From Chamaea fasciata (Eukaryota > Chordata > Aves > Passeriformes > Sylviidae), in NCBI GenBank assembly GCA_029207755.1, contig JARCOQ010000003.1, positions 87,191,994-87,255,993 of the forward strand: DNA of 64,000 nt, given 5' to 3'. The translations under genes were made by a program, and so were the position numbers. Below the pieces are notes generated by a model. The model had not been told where the DNA came from, ran no database searches, and saw only the letters and a list, made by a program, of their open reading frames with translations. Positions within the stretch are counted from its first letter, which is position 1. Every line of letters starts with the position of its first letter. Positions 1-12,613 of the stretch are shown in pieces.

Positions 1-2469
1 TGGAGCTTTATGGTGAATCTGAGATATTTCAACAACAAAGCGTCCACCAAGAGGATATATGGCTGATAAAGTAAAATTCTGAAAATACATTAATAATCAG
101 TAACACCATGGGTCACACTGCTGTAGTTGAAGTTGAAAAACCCAGCAAATATGTTCTGCCCAAAGACTATTGTGTTCTCTAGCAAAGCAGGAGACTGTAT
201 TTTAACATAGAAAATGGTCCTCACTGAAGTTAATGTTCCTTTTGGGTCGATGAGGGAAGGAGGATAGAGGAGGGAAGCCTCTCTTTCTCCTGTGATTTTT
301 CTCCGTGTCAAGTTGGTATGTGGCCCTCGTTCAGCAGAACTTGTACAGAAATGGCAATCATGCAGACAGAGGTCCAAGTTTCATCCCTTCCAGATGAAGT
401 TTGCCTTTGTGGGTGCAGAACCAGGCCCATCAGCCACCTGTCAGGCTGGGAATCAAATGGCTTCTTTGAAGAAGAGCAGTGAGCAGTGCCAGGCCCCACA
501 GGCTTGCCTGAAAAACTTTTGTGGAAAGTCTGCTGCTCTGGTCCTCTCAGTAAGCTCTTCCCTCAGGACCCACTCTCAGTCCTAAAGCTTTTTCATAGTG
601 AATTTATAAACCAGAAACAAATCATCTCTATGCAGAATTGGCAATAATCTCCAAAACAAAGCTATGTCATGTCCTTAGATCTCACAGCCCTAAGAAGGAC
701 TCCAACTTATTCTTAGAGAAGCCATTTGTGTTCATTGCATGAGACGAGAAATGACTTCTAGATCACATATCCAGAACTGAAAGGCAGTTTAGCTGAGAGA
801 AAACATTAACTTGTTTAACAAATTCAGTTCTTTAAAAAAAATGCACTGGGGTTTTTTTAAAGACCTCGGCACTGTATCTATAACCATTTGTTTTCTGAGT
901 ATAAAAAAGCCGTAAGGAAACAAACATTTAATATATTTGGCATTTTATATATTAAAACAGTTGGTTAGAGTGATAAAATTATTATGAATATTTATAACAG
1001 ATCTACTACCAATCCTAGAAGCAATGGAAATGGGCATTGCAAAATCAGTTGCTCTCGGATGCAATTTTTATATTTATCTACAACAAATAAAATAGATTAT
1101 TGTCATTTTCCTTTTTAAAAAACCTACAGTCTCCCCTACTGTTTCTCCCCATGGACCCTATGAGAGCATTATAGCCTCATCTCTGTGAAGCCACTTTGCC
1201 ACTATCATTAATTCTATTGATGTCTCTCCTGTGTTTGTCCTTCCAGCTGCGTGTTCAAAACAGCAGTAGTTCAAAGTCAGATACTTCCATTAGGGGCTAG
1301 TTTTACCCAAGTTAATGAGTCAATTTTCTTCCACACAGCAGCAGCAATTCTACAGAAGAGTTCACATAAATTTTAAAATGTCCTAAACAGTTTTTTCCTT
1401 CTTCAGTATTTAATTTGGACTTTATCAAAATTATTTTCCCGCTTTTCTTATTCTATTGAAATAAACACCATCAAAGCACCCTAGGTACATTTCATATGTG
1501 CTGCTAATTATTTCTGAGCTCTACAGAAGTTAATACACAGTAGAAATCTTCAAGTAATAAACTAAATATCCTTCTTTTGAAGAGAAAATTTAAATGAAAA
1601 ATATTTAATTAAAACTACAATCGTAATCATTTCATATCTCTTTGTTCAATGGATCTGAAGTTATATAGCAGAAGAGCATATAACTAAATATAAATGGACA
1701 GCAAAACACACCAGATATAACAACAGAAATGTACTAGTTTATTTTTAAAGACAGCTTCTGAGAAGTTAAAATCAAGCCTCTGGTCAAGTTTAAACCACTT
1801 TTCAAAGACACAGAAATTCCCCAAATTTCTTCTTTACTGACTCCCTTATCTAATAAGGAGCTAGCCCCTTGGGATAAGGAAAAATCTATAGAAGGAGCCC
1901 ATACAATTTCACCCAGCCATCTCAGCACTGTGTATTCCTGAAGCACATAAATTATAATATTTTTTTTACCTGTTTATTAATGCCAGTAAGATCAGACATA
2001 CATTCTCCATGTGCGGTATAAATTTTGTGGGGTCTTTGGCAGCTGTTTCCAATACTGTACAGTAAGTTTCTAGCTTGAGCTTCTTGATGATTATTTTTCA
2101 TTTTTCAGTATTTGCCTTTTTGTCATCTACTACCAAAAACTCAAAAATGCAAATTCTTAATTTGCCTTTTTATGTTATAATAAATACTAATAAAATTTCA
2201 TTATTTTATGAAGTCATATGTAAAGAGAGATGGCACCTACTCAAACTACACTAAAGATAACTTCTTTTTCCCACCTTCTAGGTGAGATATGCATGGATAG
2301 AATTCTAGTTTCTGTTTTACCCATATGTTCACCTGAGAAATGAAAGGATATAATATTTATTAAAATTAATCAATTATTCAAGCTATGACATATTTCTGCT
2401 GGGACCCCTAATTGTTCTACCTAAAATCAGGATGTCATATGAAGGAGCATGTCATATCAGAGATCATGG
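1..2469. other. Intronic or flanking sequence without recognised gene
   Basis: AT-rich single-copy-looking DNA. A patch at about 241-590 is clearly more GC-rich than its surroundings and carries overlapping open frames on both strands, but none has a recognisable domain or splice context. No repeat family was recognised in this stretch. Confidence 0.5.
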
Positions 2470-2780
2470 TATCATAGAATGGTTTGGGTTTGAAGTGACC
2501 TTTAAGGGTCATTTAGTCCAAATCCCCAACATTGAGTGGAGACATCTACCATTTCGTCAGGTTATTCAGAGTCTCATTTAACCTCACCTTCAATGTTTCC
2601 AGAGATGAGGCGTCTACCACCTCTCTGGGCAACTTACTACAGTGTTTCACAGTTCTCACTGTGAAAAATTTCCTCCTCCTATCTAAACTGAATCCACCCT
2701 CTTTTACTTTACAAATATTATTCCTTCTATTGCTGTATAACTTGCTAATAAGTTTGTCCCCCATCCTTCTTGTAAGCGCT
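2470..2780 (-). mobile_element. CR1 LINE 3' fragment, part 1 (minus)
   Basis: Begins with the typical CR1 3'-end signature read on the opposite strand (ATCATAGAATGGTTTGGGTT). It continues through the usual CR1 segments ending near CTTCTTGTAAGC, where a 1155-bp insert interrupts it. The element resumes at 3936, which shows that both pieces were once one copy. Confidence 0.9.
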
Positions 2781-3935
2781 TGTCATGTGAAAAGGGGAGA
2801 TTTCCTTGACCCTTGGTGTGGGAGATTTTACTCAGCCCTTAGTGTTTAATGTAAACTGAGACCCTTGTGTTTAGCCTGTCAGTGTCCCATTATGGGGACC
2901 CTTCACTGAGCAGTCCTGCTAGATTAGAGAGTGGCTTGACTGACTCATCCAGGGACACACATCAACAGCACAAGGGAGACCCTTCAGCAGGTGTTCCCAC
3001 CTTGTGATCCCTCACTGGATCTTCCACCACGTTGAGTATCTTCCCCTTTGCGGGCAATTGCCAGCGCCTGTGAAGCACTCACACCAACAGTTCACAGAAT
3101 GTTCCTTATTAATATAAAATTGTGAGAGGTTAAGTTTCAAGGATTGTCAGTGGTAGTACCTGACTGCAAAAACATGTTCAAAGCAATACACAGACAAGCT
3201 AACACCCCCAATAAAAATAATCAGCACGGACAGAGTACAGTTCTTACCTAATAGGTGTCCCTACGACTGAGAAGACAGGTTCAGCATGAAAACTGATCCC
3301 AGCAGTTATGATAGTGTTCCCTAATTTTTTCCCCATCGTCTACTTACTTCAATACTATTTCTCTATGTTAAGGTGGATCTTGAGTGACTCGGGTCATGCA
3401 TACCTTTGTTACTGATTGGTGTAAAATTCTCTCACTTCACCTTTAAAGATACAGTCAAAAATAGAGAGAGCACACCTTGTGAGGGGGGTCATATGCTGGA
3501 GGGGGATAACTCTAGGATGGAGGTGTACATTAATCTTACAATTAGGCTATTGTGAACCAAGTTCATCTGAGGAATGTTTTTTCTTCCAGAGCTGCGGGCT
3601 GAGCAGCAGGATATCTTTCCCTATCTCCCCTGCCTGACAGGTATTATGCAGTTTCTCTGCTGCAAAGTACCATCGAGTTCCCCCTCCCTGCAAGGGTTTC
3701 AACAGTGCCTGGCTGCAGTGTCTCCACTCAGCTCCACCCTCCATTAACAGGTGCTTATAGTTCCAGATCACATGTGTCAGGAATTATCATGGAATATGTT
3801 TTCGGCATGCCAACTGCATTCCATCCTAGGAACAACGATTGTATTTTACCCTATAATTTCCCTACCTAGCTTCTGTTAAGATGTGGATATAACTTCTCAG
3901 TTTCCTCTAATTTTACATCCAGTCATCTTTCAACA
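2781..3935. mobile_element. 1155-bp TG...CA insert inside a CR1 (LTR-like)
   Basis: The insert starts TGTCATGTG and ends TTTCAACA, so it has the TG...CA termini of a retroviral LTR. It is flanked by GCGCT (2776-2780) and GTCCC (3936-3940). Both could be decayed copies of the GCCCC found at that point in CR1 copies, so a 5-bp target duplication is possible but not exact. Read on the minus strand it begins TGTTGAAAGATGACTGG, a plausible LTR start. I do not recognise the family. It is younger than the CR1 it splits. Confidence 0.6.
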
Positions 3936-4503
3936 GTCCCCTTTAATGAAAGGTCACAGGAAGATCTTACCAGAATCTTTTTTCTCCAGACTGAACAACC
4001 CAAACTCTCTCAGCCTGTCCTCTTAGGAAAGCTGCTCCAGCCCTCTGTGGCCCCCCTGGCAACCCACATTTATAGGTCAATGGCTTTCTTATAATGAGGA
4101 TCCCTGAGCTGGATACAGCACCCCCGGCAGGATCTCACCAGAGTGGAGTAGAGGGACAGAATCACCTACCTAGACATGCTGGTCATGCTGCTTTTTATGC
4201 AGCCCAGCATACAATTTGCTTTCTGGGCTGCAAGCACGCATTACTGGCTCATGTCCAGCCTTTCATCCACCACCACCTCCAACCCTCTCTACTAGGCTTG
4301 TCTCAATCCCTTTCCCCTCAGCCCGTGCTGGTAGCAGGGGTTTCCCCAACCAATGTGCAGGACCTTCATTTGGCCTTGTTGAACCTTGTAACAGACCCCC
4401 ATGGACCCACTTCTCAAACTTGTTCAGGTCCCCCTGGATGGTGTCCCATACTTCAGATGTATCACCTGCACTGCTCAGCTTGGTGTCAACTGCAAATTTG
4501 TCG
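3936..4503 (-). mobile_element. CR1 LINE fragment, part 2 (minus)
   Basis: Continues the CR1 interrupted at 2780. It shows CTGAACAACCC, the TCTCAGCCTGTCC segment, GGATCTCACCAGAGTGGAGTA and TTTCTGGGCTGCAAGC, all standard reverse-strand CR1 ORF2 landmarks, and fades out near TGTCGACATTC. Open frames of about 100-140 codons on the + strand here are antisense to the reverse-transcriptase region and are not genes. Confidence 0.9.
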
Positions 4504-6245
4504 ACATTCTATATCTGTATAGTAGGTTAGAACCAATTAATTTTCTCTTTTAGGGTTTGAAGACACATATGTGCCCTGGTGTATTGTAGATTAATGATCA
4601 ATATTGTAAAGTTTAAAGATCTATCAGTTCAAATAAACAAGTAAAATGTTCTCCCCAAATTAAGAAGCTACACTTTTGTTGGCTATGAACTAAATTTATA
4701 TATATTTCTTGCAGTTATTTTTCTAGTGTGAGTGACGTCTAGAATTTCTGTTAGGAATGAACTTCACACACAAAAAAACGTAAGCAGATTTTTTTTTAAG
4801 CTAAGGATTTTGTTTTCTTCTTTTAAACAATTCTCAGAGCTCCATCAGTGCAGAAAAATAAAAATACTATTTATTTTTAATCATTAGGCCAAACAGCATG
4901 TTTTGAGTTCTTGAAGCCTTTTGGTCATAAACCAGTCACTCCGGTTCCTAATGACAAAAATATCTATAGAAAAAATCGAAAATATAAACACTTCTAAAGA
5001 TGTACATATAATTCAGATTGTATTTGTGGAATGGGGGCCAGCAGGGTGGAGTGGGCAAAGAAGAAAATCTGAGCATAGGAATAAACAACATAATGGAATA
5101 ATGAAAGATAAATCAGAAATTGAAAGCATTCATACCCAGTTTCATGCCTAAATTTTGGGTTGAGTTGGAATTTTCTCCATGTACGTTAAAAGGGGCAAAG
5201 CAGTCTAACACATGAACATCTTCTTTTTGCAAGCCGTCTTACCAGGAAATTGAAAAGTGTGAAGGAAAAAAGGAAAGGTTATTGTACCAGTATGCCATGG
5301 AGATTATTACAATTAAGCTTAAAGAAATTGCCTAATGTTTGGGGAAAGTGCTGGCTTAAGCATCCCTAAGACTTGTCCTTCAATTATTCTAAAAATGATT
5401 CGGGCATAGTCTGGAGATAGTGATTCAGTTCCTGAACGCTGTCTTGTCAGCAATATGTTTCACCCCAGGTGCAGAAAACTCACTTTGCTAGAGGAAAAGT
5501 AAATGTAGTTTTCACAACTATAGTCACAATTCCATCTCTGAGAACATATTTTTTTAAGTTAACATGTATCCACTAGAAATAGGGTTAGACTTCAGTGAAC
5601 TTATTTGAAGTTCTTTCTTGCAGAATGGACTCAAGACATGTAAAGAAAGAAAATACTGGCTAAACAGTTTTTTACCAATAAATAGTAATGTTTAGTGACT
5701 GGACAAATAAAAGGTTGAGTTTAGTTAAGGAGAATTTCCAAATGTGTCCTCATGAAAAAAACTTATAAAGGAGGAACTATCTTATAAATCCCATTTGTGT
5801 AGGTACAGTGGTGGAAAAAATGAAACCAAAGAAAATGTATGCCCACTGCTGAATGAGGTGGACGACACTGTAAGTTTTACTTGTAAGTGGACTTACATTG
5901 TACCTTTTTACTTACAATATGTGCTTTAAAATTTCCCAAGTCCTGTGCCAGGTGGCAAAATTAAGAGGAATGAAATACCATCAGTTAAAGAGAAGTGCCA
6001 GACCTGGACCACAGGCAATGAGGTTATTTATAAATGTCCAAAGGGCTTGACAGGATACATATATGGAAGATGAGGGGGTGGACCAATGTAACCAAATCAT
6101 AATAAAGGGTATGTAGCTTCGTCTAATACTGGCTTGCATTAGTAAAAACATAAAGAGCAGGTCAAGTTAATTCATCAATCCCTTCTGTCCTGTATTTGAT
6201 CAGCTACCTGTGGAGTACTCTGTGATGTGTAGAATTTCAATGTAC
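4504..6245. other. Intronic AT-rich sequence, no gene seen
   Basis: No exon with EGF cysteine spacing and no repeat family was recognised. A short stretch near 5985-6060 can be read as a loose complement-control-like string, but it ends in a stop and has no splice sites. Confidence 0.5.
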
Positions 6246-6265
6246 AAAAAAAAAAAAAAAAAAAA
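6246..6265. repeat. Poly-A tract (20 A)
   Basis: Uninterrupted run of A shortly before the CR1 fragment that begins near 6279. It is a simple repeat and may be variable in length. Confidence 0.85.
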
Positions 6266-6278
6266 GACTGATAAAATT

Positions 6279-6738
6279 GTAACAAGTCTAGCAGAGCCAT
6301 GAACATTGTGAAAACTTTGCATCATATGAGGAAAGACTGAACGATCTGTCTTTGTTAAGCCTTGAAAACAGAGAGCTGAATGGGGACATAATTCTTTTCT
6401 TCACCTCCTCATTGGGTGGTCATAAAAAAGACAGACCCAAATTTTTCTCAGAAGTGCACAGCCCTGGAGTGAGAGACAACTGTCAGAAGTTGCAACAAAG
6501 GAAATTATGGCTAGGTATCAAGAAGAAATTGTTCATGATGTAGTGTGAGTGTACTTAAGTGCTGCAACAAGTTGCCCAGAAAGGCTGTGGAATTACCATC
6601 CTTGAAGATATCCAGACCTCAAGTAGACAAGATCCTGAGCAACCAGCTAGCATTTAAAGTTTGACCTGCTCTGAGTAAGTTGGACTCTATGACCTTCAAA
6701 GGTCTCTCTCAACCTAAATAATTCTGGAGTCCTATGAA
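6279..6738 (+). mobile_element. CR1 LINE 3' fragment (plus)
   Basis: Starts in the CAGCAGAGCCATGAA-like segment and passes through the GGAAAGACTGA and AGCTGAATGGGGACATAAT stretches. It ends with GACCTTCAAAGGTCTCTCTCAACC and a degenerate copy of the CR1 terminal ATTCTATGA repeat. The copy is strongly diverged and its coding frame is broken. Confidence 0.85.
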
Positions 6739-8623
6739 TGTAAAATATATTGACATACAGGATAAATCATGTTTCTATAGGTTTGTCTGGGATAAACTTT
6801 GTGAACTGACTAACAAAGACAGACAGACCCATACATACAGTTACCTAAAACATGCCATCTTGTTTTCACCTCTTATAACCTTTCACCTAGTAGTGTCATA
6901 TTTAATCAAGCATTATATCAAGGACAAGGACAGTACATAGCAGTGAAAAGTGTTCCTGGAGACTGAGGGGAAAGAAATCAGGAAATGTCAGGGGTGTGTA
7001 TGGGTATTGTCCCAAGAGAGTGATTCAGGAATAAAAATGCAGAAAATACAAAGGAATATATAGCTTCTGGAGAACACTTTGTTCTTCCAGGCCTTGGAAA
7101 GTAAGTCACACTAATTCTGTTATTAGTCACACTAATTCAGGCTCCTCTTATACCTAGGTCAGTTTGGAGATGACAGTGTACTTTAGTTATCTGCTGTTTC
7201 AATCACTGAATGCAGAGATTCACAGTAAGGGATTGCAGAGATTCACTCCATCAGAGCAGTTCTCTCAAAGCCTTCACTTGACCACCTAATTACTGCTCAT
7301 TTTTACAAAATATATATGTCAGATAGGGAATCAGAGATCACTGTAAAGGGAATGTTTAAAAGACTGAGAGGTAGGGTCAGTTTCCGACTTTAAAATAAAC
7401 TTGAATGAATTAATTCACAAACAGCATATAAATAGCTAGTAGTTTTCAAGATTATTAGGCATTGTCAGAACACCTAGGTACCGTTACTCTGTAACATTTT
7501 CATTCTAAATTCTCTGTGATCACACAATGCTGTGTAGCTGATGGCAACGAGTTAGTGCTGACTGCTATGGTCCCTGGTGGAACTTGACAACAAAGGTCAA
7601 GGTAATCTGTCTCATGAGCTCTTTGATCAGAGAAGTCATTACTGAATTGAACTTGTCTACAGTCTCTATCCTTCCTCTATATATTTGATGGTTTGCAATA
7701 TTTTATCTCTGCCCCAAGCACTCCCCCCACCCTTCAAAAATGCTGGTCTCCTCCTGGTACTACTTGCCTTGGGGCTTTATATAGTATTTTTTTTTTCTGT
7801 AGTCAGCAATATATTCTGCCTATTTTCTGTGCCTTATGCTAATCTTGTTCTTTGACAACTTTCTTTTTACTTGGATGAGTCACTACAACACATCTCTCTG
7901 TATTGGTGGTCGCATGTACACATACTCATGTAAAATGTTTATGTATTGTGAACCTGGTACACCATTGCAGTGCTCTAAAATACTTGTATACTACTGTTTG
8001 CTATACTGTTTTATTGCCCTTGTAATGGGATTCAAGGCAAGCTACTATTAATTATATTTGATCAGAGCACTTGTATCTGCATGACCATTTGAATGAGTTT
8101 CACAGAACTATTTTGAGAAGCTATTATAAGCTTCAGGTCTTCCCCTTTCCTCTGAATAATCCATTTTAAATTATTTTATTTACAGGTAGAGCCTGCATGT
8201 ATAACAGAAACCATGTACTATATTTTCTGATTACTGGCTGGTGACAGTGTTTGTCTTGCAGACTTTGTTATCATCACTGCCAAATTTCTCCCTCATTCCT
8301 ATCCCTTTAAAATCCATTTTGCACACTCAGTTCCTCTGTTCCTGCTGGCGTTTTTATCCCTTGCAGCCAGTAATTTACTCCAACTCATGTGTCCTTTTTT
8401 CCCCCAATTTTCAACAGACACAGTAGATGAGTTTTGCCTCTCTCAACTGTTTTATCATCTGCAAATACAGGCATGAAGAATAGTGTCAGCTGGGTGCAAC
8501 ACTTCATTCTACCACACTTTTACTCGGTAGTAAAATACAAGACCCAAAGAAAATTCTACAAACTTCCACATTGCATTTTCATTTTGAGTTTTCTGTGTTT
8601 GTTTGTGTGTTTGTTATATCTAG
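6739..8623. other. Intronic sequence up to the first exon
   Basis: AT-rich with short local direct repeats, such as two copies of AGTCACACTAATTC near 7105-7140 and of TGCAGAGATTCAC near 7210-7250. No further exon was recognised. Confidence 0.5.
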
Positions 8624-8783
8624 TGTCTCTGTGCTCCTGGATGGACAGGAGAATTTTGCCAATTTGCTGAAAATGCGTGTCTAATTTACCCAAATAATTG
8701 TTCTGATGGAGCAACTTGCATTGATATGAGTCAGCTGAGAGAACAACCTTTGTTTCAGTGTTTGTGTCCTCGTGATTTTACAG
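8624..8783 (+). CDS. EYS: EYS-like exon 1 of window: end of one EGF plus most of the next
   Basis: 160 nt, entering in phase 0 and leaving in phase 1 (residues 1-53 of the local numbering plus one base of a split Gly). It opens with a C4-x-C5 pair and the CAPGWTGEFC closing loop of an EGF repeat. It then gives C1-LIYPNN-C2-SDGAT-C3, an unusually long C3-C4 loop (IDMSQLREQPLFQ), and the C4-L-C5 pair. An in-frame TAG at 8621-8623 forms part of the acceptor (ATATCTAG), so the exon cannot start earlier in this frame. The donor is strong (ACAG/GTAAGG). The upstream tract is T/G-rich rather than a clean polypyrimidine run. The C2-C3 segment ends in Thr before C3, fitting the O-fucose consensus. The preceding exon lies outside the window or was not recognised. 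Confidence 0.85.
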
Positions 8784-9033
8784 GTAAGGCATATACAAAT
8801 CATATAGAAGTTTGTAGTTTCATTGTCTTTTAAATATTCAAATATAAGAATGCTGGGTTTAAAAAAAAAAAAAGGAATAAAGTATTTGGAGAGTAATCAC
8901 ACCTCTCTGCATTTTCTGCCCTCTGCTGGGATGCTTATAAAATCTGAATGGAATTTACAGGTTACTTTCGAAATTTCGAATTAAGGTTACAGTAAGAATA
9001 GTCAGAATAAGCTTTAGCTTCAGTTTAAGAGAC

Positions 9034-9607
9034 TGTTTGTGGGTTCGGTGCTGCCTTCGGGGAACTTGCGTCCCGTTTTCCAGCTAGCTCTAGCACTGAG
9101 CTCTCTTTAAAAGGTACAGCTCTGTTTGCTGAGAAACCTTTCTGATCCAGTGGGTCTTTGCCTTGGGCAGAAGTGTGGCGGTGGCAAGGAATGAAGAGAG
9201 AACTCTTGTGAGGTTCAACTGGGGTTCATTCACCAGAGCAGGAACCCAAAAAAACGAGTTTCCCCCTCTGCTCTCACCTTAAGTACTGGGGTGGGGACAG
9301 GGGAAGGGTACAGGTCTGCAACCAATCCCAAAGTGGCGAGGCGGGGGAGTGACCCAGGACAAAAGGACACTTAGCAATACAATTCTATACATAAAAAGGG
9401 GATGGTAGAAACGAGACCCTGCCAAATCACATGACATTCCCACTAGAATTTTCCAGGCTTCAGGGCGGGTTTGCAGAGTGATGGATAGGACTCATAACTT
9501 GGGAAAGACCAAAAAGGGGTTTAACATAGGGTACATAGGACAAACCATTTTAAAGCAAAAGACAAAAGCATGCAGAAGTTTGGGAAAACCCAAAATGCAC
9601 CACAACA
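9034..9607 (-). mobile_element. Solo LTR, antisense to the gene (ERVK-like)
   Basis: Read on the minus strand it starts TGTTGTGGTGCATTTTGGG and ends CCCACAAACA, giving TG...CA termini over 574 bp. It has a compact GC-rich core typical of U3/R/U5: a GATTGGT CCAAT-type box and a TACTTAAGG TATA-like motif. On the + strand the run at 9288-9308 has four G-runs. I found no exact target-site duplication, so the ends are approximate. Its promoter direction points back toward the exon ending at 8783, 250 bp away. Confidence 0.65.
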
Positions 9608-12073
9608 TAAGTGTATGTCTATGTATAAAAGTTTTGCATGTGAACTACACGTCTGATGTCTAATTATAGTTCCTGGATATCTAATTAATGAGAGAAATGG
9701 AGTTCAGGAAGTTTGTTAGTTTGCATCAGCCTGTATTTACTCTAATAACGTTATGAGGCCAAGATTTTTTTTTTTGTGGATTCTCATTGTAAAGGGTTCT
9801 ATATATTACAATAGATTTTTTTTTTTACTTTTTCTGTTGTTAAATAGCCAGTAACTTCTGCAGTCTTGATCCATTAAAAAATTCATTTATACCTATTTAC
9901 TGTTTCACTTAAGTATTTGGAAAGGGAAAGAGAAAAGGGATATATAGTAGCAACTTTGGTACATCTACTTCACTCTGAATTAAATACTTTCTGCAACCAG
10001 AAAAGCTATTGTAGTTTCATTTCTATTGGTTCTTAATCGTGTTTTTAAATTAGAAACACTATTGATGCATCTTTTGCACTAACATTAAAATTGTGTTTGG
10101 AACAGACATCTTAGTGAATACAAAATATGACATGATGTAACATTGTCAGCTGTGAAAAGTGGAACTTTGATTTAAAAAGTAATAAACTCACTTCAGTCTG
10201 GTTCCATACTCTTTAACAAAACCATGTAGAAACTTAGTGTATACACATGAAATTTGAAACTACAGATTTATTTTTTTTAGTATGTAAAACATTTTGGGTA
10301 TGTACTCAGAAAAATGTTCCCATGTAAAGTTCAAATGCTCAGAGGATAAAGGATTATAATATATAGGGGTTTTTTGTTGAATAGGTGTAATAATTTATGT
10401 GCTTTCAATTTCCTTCTAGTTAGTTTCTTAATTTTAATTTTTCTCTTCTCTGAAAGTGGATAAAAACTTTTGAATCTACAACAGTGCTTGTAAGTAATAT
10501 GTCCTATGACACTGAAATCATTCATATCAGCAATTTCTCAGGTCCTGCACAGCAGAACAATTGTTCTTTAAATAAGCTTCCTCTAATTTATTGCTATCTT
10601 TCCTTGTGTGTAGAGCAATCATATTGGCCGGAATTGATTTGGCATGTTAGACACTTCATTCTCACTTCACGAAAAGGTCCTTTAATTAAAATAATCTTAC
10701 TGCTACTAAAATGAACTGAATCCCAAGAAAACTCACCAACCAGAATTAAAAGTACTACTTCAATTGCATAATTTTTCCTTATCCTAAAACTTTTTATAAT
10801 ACTCATTAAGATTATTCATAGATTTATCCACAATTTTTTTTCTCTTTCATTGTTTTCTTGAGACAGATTTTTGAATTTCTACTGGTATATGGGAAATGCA
10901 TATAAGCATATGTTGATGGAGATTGCACTATTGAAATGTATAGGATACTTGAAACAGTATTCTGTAGAAGGTATCTATACTGCCAGAATAAATAATGTCC
11001 CAGAACGAGATATGGGATATAAAAGTTCCTATATCTTTCACAGTCTGGTTAAGGAAACATTTATACTAGTGAACAAAGAAATTTAATGGCCTAATTTTAA
11101 TCCTTCTTTCTGGTCAAATTCATATTTTTAAATTCTTTTGTTCTCAAGGATATGGTGGTGGCATATTTTAACCCTGGTGGGCAGCTGGTTGTTACTCTTC
11201 CCCAATGAGGTGTTGGAAAGAATTGGAAGCACAATAGTAAGAAAACTTGAGATATAGATAAATCATTAAGTCAAGCAAAAGCTGTTTACATAGGTGAGGC
11301 AAAATAAGGAATTCATTCACTACTTGCTGTTAGCAGGCAAGAGTTCAGCCATTTCTAGATAAATAGGGAAAGTCTCTGTTTCATGTCGAAGTACAGTGGT
11401 AATATCATAAGTCTCAAAACTCTAATAGATAAAAAGAATAGTATTTTTTTTTCTTTCTTTTTTTTTTTTTCCCCACAGCCCTGATCCCTATAGTAAAGGT
11501 GAGCAAGTAAAGGTATTTTTGAAGCATCGTGGGAGGTCCCTATGGCACAGGAGTGAACTGGAATTACACAGTAGTATCTGCCTCAGCAACAGACGTTGGT
11601 CATTTTAACATTGCACTTTATATATTATTGCCATTGTCACCTCTGAAAGAGAAATGGTTAGGGCACATAGATCCCAAACATCAACGACCATCTAGTGAAA
11701 TAATAGAATAAAAGGAGTCACTTGTTACATAGTGCTACAGGAATTTACTCAGAATACTTACATTCATAGGTGAATAAAAAGGAAACAGTGTGTTGCTTTT
11801 CAGAAGATTCAATTTTTTATTAAAGAAGAACTTTTAGAGATAACTGACAGAAAGCAATAATAACAGCTGAAGTACTTCTCATTCTAACCCTCTTCATCCC
11901 ATAAACTTTGCTTTTTAAAATGCCTTTTAGAAGCAGTGTCCACATAGCATAAATTAGGGTGAAAGGAAAATGGTTTTAGCTAGTCTGTTCCTTTAAATTT
12001 GCTCCCAATGCAGGTCTCTCCCAATGCCAGTTAAAGTCCAAGGAAAAGCAAGGGTTATACCAGCTCTATAAGT
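9608..12073. other. Intronic AT-rich sequence, no gene seen
   Basis: Only AT-rich sequence with homopolymer T runs (about 9765, 9820 and 11445-11475). Short open frames here have no domain signature or splice context. Confidence 0.5.
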
Positions 12074-12613
12074 CAGAATGATAGCATGTACTGAATTGGA
12101 AGGGACCCCCAAAGATCACCATGCCCAAGTCCTGGCTCTGCACAGGACCACACCAAAAATCACACCTCGTGCCCGAGAAATTTTTACAAACACATCTTCA
12201 GTACTGTCAGGCTTGGCGCTGTGACCACTTCCCTGGGGATCCTGTTCCCTTTGGGGGAGGAACCTTCTCCTAATATTCAACCTAAACCTTCCTCAACTCA
12301 GTTTCATGTACTTCACTTGAGTTCTGTCACTGGTCACCAGAGAGAAGAGATTAGTACCTACCCTTTCTCTTCCCCTCATGAAGATGTTGAAAATCACATT
12401 GAGGTCTCCCCTCAGTCCCTTCTGAACAGACCAAGTGATCTCAGCTGCTCCTCATATGGTTTCCCTTCTAGGCCCTTTCACCTCTTTGTGGTCCTCCTTT
12501 GGAGGGCAAATACCTTCTATAGCTTTATATTATTCTCATATTGTTGTGCCCAAAACCGCACTCAGGACTCAAGGTGATGCCTCACCAGAAGGTGTGTTCC
12601 AAGAATCCTTACA
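12074..12613 (-). mobile_element. CR1 LINE 3' fragment (minus)
   Basis: Begins with a degenerate AGAATGATAGCATG...TTGGAAGGGACC start and continues with the ACCACTTCCCTGGGGATCCTGTTCCC segment. It then reaches the reverse-strand landmarks for AGGTCTCCCC and CTTTGTGGTCCTCCTTTGGA. The long + strand open frame over it is antisense to CR1 ORF2. Confidence 0.82.

Noticed and set aside
292..585. 97-codon open frame on the + strand
   Set aside because: Overlaps an antisense frame, has no domain, no splice context and lies in an isolated GC-rich patch.
4094..4530. Overlapping open frames of 142 and 104 codons
   Set aside because: They are antisense to CR1 ORF2; the DNA matches the CR1 reverse-strand pattern.
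5985..6063. Loose complement-control-like string ending in GLTGYIYGR
   Set aside because: Too few conserved cysteines, an immediate stop and no splice sites; likely chance.
8264..8283. TTGTCTTGCAG as a possible extra exon acceptor
   Set aside because: The sequence after it has no EGF cysteine pattern and no matching donor in phase.
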